A model generated the notes under the pieces. The model saw nothing but the letters and a program-made list of their open reading frames with translations, did no database searches and was not told the origin of the DNA. From Paenibacillus sp. MZ04-78.2 (GTDB taxonomy: Bacteria; Bacillota; Bacilli; Paenibacillales; NBRC-103111), in contig NZ_JANAVJ010000004.1 of assembly GCF_024213375.1 (NCBI RefSeq), positions 124,001-188,000 of the forward strand: a DNA stretch of 64,000 bases, given 5' to 3'. The number at the start of each line of letters is the position of its first letter. Position 1 is the first letter of the stretch. Positions 62,958 to 64,000 of this stretch are shown here, piece after piece. The translations under genes and the position numbers were made by a program.

Positions 62958-63080
62958 TTAATGCCCGGTATCAATATCATTGTATAAAATTTTTTGGCCC
63001 GGATTTGCATCTGGCGAAACAACAAACATAGTTCCAATCACAGCCAAAGATAAAGCCATCAGCAAGATGAATTTCTTCAC
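62958..63080 (-). CDS. Candidate secreted signalling propeptide 2 (AloP/Phr-like)
   Basis: 40 residues from a GTG, eight bases after GGAGG. Basic start KKF, hydrophobic core ILLMALSLAVIGTMFVV (4-21), then SPDANPGQKI and the C-terminal end LYNDIDTGH. Same layout, size and position (3' of an HTH-TPR receptor, 36-base gap, terminator after) as propeptide 1, but the C-terminal residues differ, as expected for a separate signalling specificity. Confidence 0.75.
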   Translation of the reverse strand: MKKFILLMALSLAVIGTMFVVSPDANPGQKILYNDIDTGH

Positions 63081-63116
63081 TGACTTCGCCTCCGATCAAA
63101 TGGTTTATTTACCTTA

Positions 63117-64000
63117 TTATTCATATGCCTCCTTCAACTTCATTATATGCTTTAGTTCCAAGGATTTCGACAGTTTTATGTGATATGTTAACAATTCCTG
63201 CATGCAGTCGTCTTTCTCTTTCATAGCGCTGACACTCCCGAACGCCTTTAAACCTTTAACATAGTTTTCTATTCCTTCGTCAAGCAAACCTTTACTAAGC
63301 TTATAGAAGCCTTTAAATCTATGGAACCTTCCAACAGTAATGTATTTATGTGGTGTTTGTGGATGCTCAGGTAATAATTCTTCCCCCTTCTCCAATATTT
63401 CAGCAATTGATTCAAGATCCCCTAATTGAAAATAGATCTCCAGAAGTTCGTCAGCAATATGTAAGCTATATTCCTTCCCTAGTTCCCCTAAATATTTCTG
63501 AAGCATGGGTATTGCTACATCATATTCTTTTTTTCTCGCTTTTGTTAAGGCCCGAGTAGCCTTGGCAGGTACGACAACAAAATCATTATTGATTTTTTCA
63601 AATATGTCCAAATGTTTCTCGACTGCGTCATAATTTTTTTGATGAGAAAATGAATTTATCATAGCCAGATATGCTCTCGTTTTCAGATCTGTATCTTCTG
63701 TCTCTAAAGGGAGACCCAATTCACAAAGTTGAATGCATTCATTGTATTTGTTTATGTTTTTTGCATGCAAAGCCATTCTAAAGTAAAACGTAATTTTCTC
63801 CTCACGTGATAAAAACTTAGTGTAGTATAAAACTTCTTGCCCCATCCGAAACGATTCTTCCAGTTGCTTCAAATCGTTCCTTTCAATCAAATACTTTTGT
63901 AGTAGCCCTTTGGCTACATAATACGGCACTCCGCGTTCTCTGGAAAACTTAATAATCAACGTATAGAGTGTAACTTTCAGTGAATCATCAGTTACTGTTT
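63117..64000 (-). CDS. HTH-TPR peptide-receptor regulator 2, 5' end cut by window
   Basis: About 294 C-terminal residues; the frame stays open to the window edge (VTDDSLKVTLYTLIIKF continues upstream), so the start is outside. It aligns by eye with receptor 1 along its length: PYYVAKGLLQKYLIERNDLK versus PYLAKGLLQKYLIERLDFR, MGQEVLYYTKFLS versus EGQEVLHYTDFLS, and FKGFYKLSKGLLDEGIENY versus the corresponding KGVYKLSIGLVDEG. All-helical TPR-like repeats. The HTH expected at the N terminus is outside the window. It should sense the peptide from the gene at 62958. Confidence 0.85.
   Translation of the reverse strand, partial: TVTDDSLKVTLYTLIIKFSRERGVPYYVAKGLLQKYLIERNDLKQLEESFRMGQEVLYYTKFLSREEKITFYFRMALHAKNINKYNECIQLCELGLPLETEDTDLKTRAYLAMINSFSHQKNYDAVEKHLDIFEKINNDFVVVPAKATRALTKARKKEYDVAIPMLQKYLGELGKEYSLHIADELLEIYFQLGDLESIAEILEKGEELLPEHPQTPHKYITVGRFHRFKGFYKLSKGLLDEGIENYVKGLKAFGSVSAMKEKDDCMQELLTYHIKLSKSLELKHIMKLKEAYE

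Noticed and set aside
1-64000. CRISPR arrays, tRNA or rRNA genes, prophage structural genes
   Set aside because: No regular repeats with spacers, no cloverleaf or rRNA-like sequence, and no capsid, tail or terminase genes were seen. The arbitrium-like receptors therefore have no visible phage context here.

Overview
The window looks like chromosomal DNA from a spore-forming, Gram-positive bacterium of the Paenibacillaceae. The evidence is FadR/FadF/FadN, XylR, Spo0E and sigma-K proteins of Bacillus type, strong AGGAGG ribosome sites, intrinsic terminators with long U tracts, cre boxes and a CcpA/FadR style of control. Most of the sequence is clearly GC-rich. Two stretches, about 41.4-47.5 kb and 61.8-64.0 kb, are clearly AT-rich and carry accessory genes.

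Layout. 1-7.6 kb: fatty-acid beta-oxidation, with fadF-fadN on the minus strand divergent from fadR-etfB-etfA, around a FadR operator and a perfect cre box. 7.6-9.0 kb: a DRTGG/CBS/hot-dog regulator like YtoI. 9.2-12.0 kb: cytochrome bd oxidase cydAB plus a 40-residue third subunit candidate. 12.1-15.5 kb: a glyoxylate bypass operon (aceA-aceB) bracketed by two tiny CxxC proteins. 16.1-21.9 kb: two cobalamin riboswitches, one before the cobalt importer cbiMNQO and one before metE. 22-26 kb: two response regulators without kinases, a membrane cytochrome c, a Sco copper chaperone and CtaG. 25.8-28.1 kb: an MFS transporter and a ROK-type repressor. 28.2-32.6 kb: a serine hydrolase with a sugar ABC importer under a perfect cre box. 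33.1-41.4 kb: asparaginase, Opp-type peptide importer and M17 aminopeptidase, a peptide and amino-acid salvage operon.

Accessory regions. 41.6-47.3 kb holds a decayed IS91-type transposase, an HTH-TPR peptide-receptor regulator with a tiny secreted-peptide gene fused to its 3' end by translational coupling, a secreted protein of unknown function, a sigma-K gene fragment and an AbrB-like regulator. 62.0-64.0 kb holds a paralogous set: AbrB-like regulator, Spo0E-like phosphatase, a second propeptide gene and a second HTH-TPR receptor cut by the window edge. The two receptor-propeptide pairs resemble the AimR-like Alo quorum-sensing systems reported in Paenibacillus polymyxa, and are the most interesting content of the window.

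Between them, 47.6-61.8 kb is a xylose / beta-glycan utilisation region: YesM/YesN-type two-component system, sugar ABC importer, GH30 and GH3 glycosidases, then xylB-xylA divergent from xylR over a clear XylR operator. A plausible flow is import of oligosaccharides, intracellular hydrolysis by GH30/GH3, and entry of xylose into the pentose phosphate pathway through XylA/XylB. No tRNA, rRNA or CRISPR array was seen.
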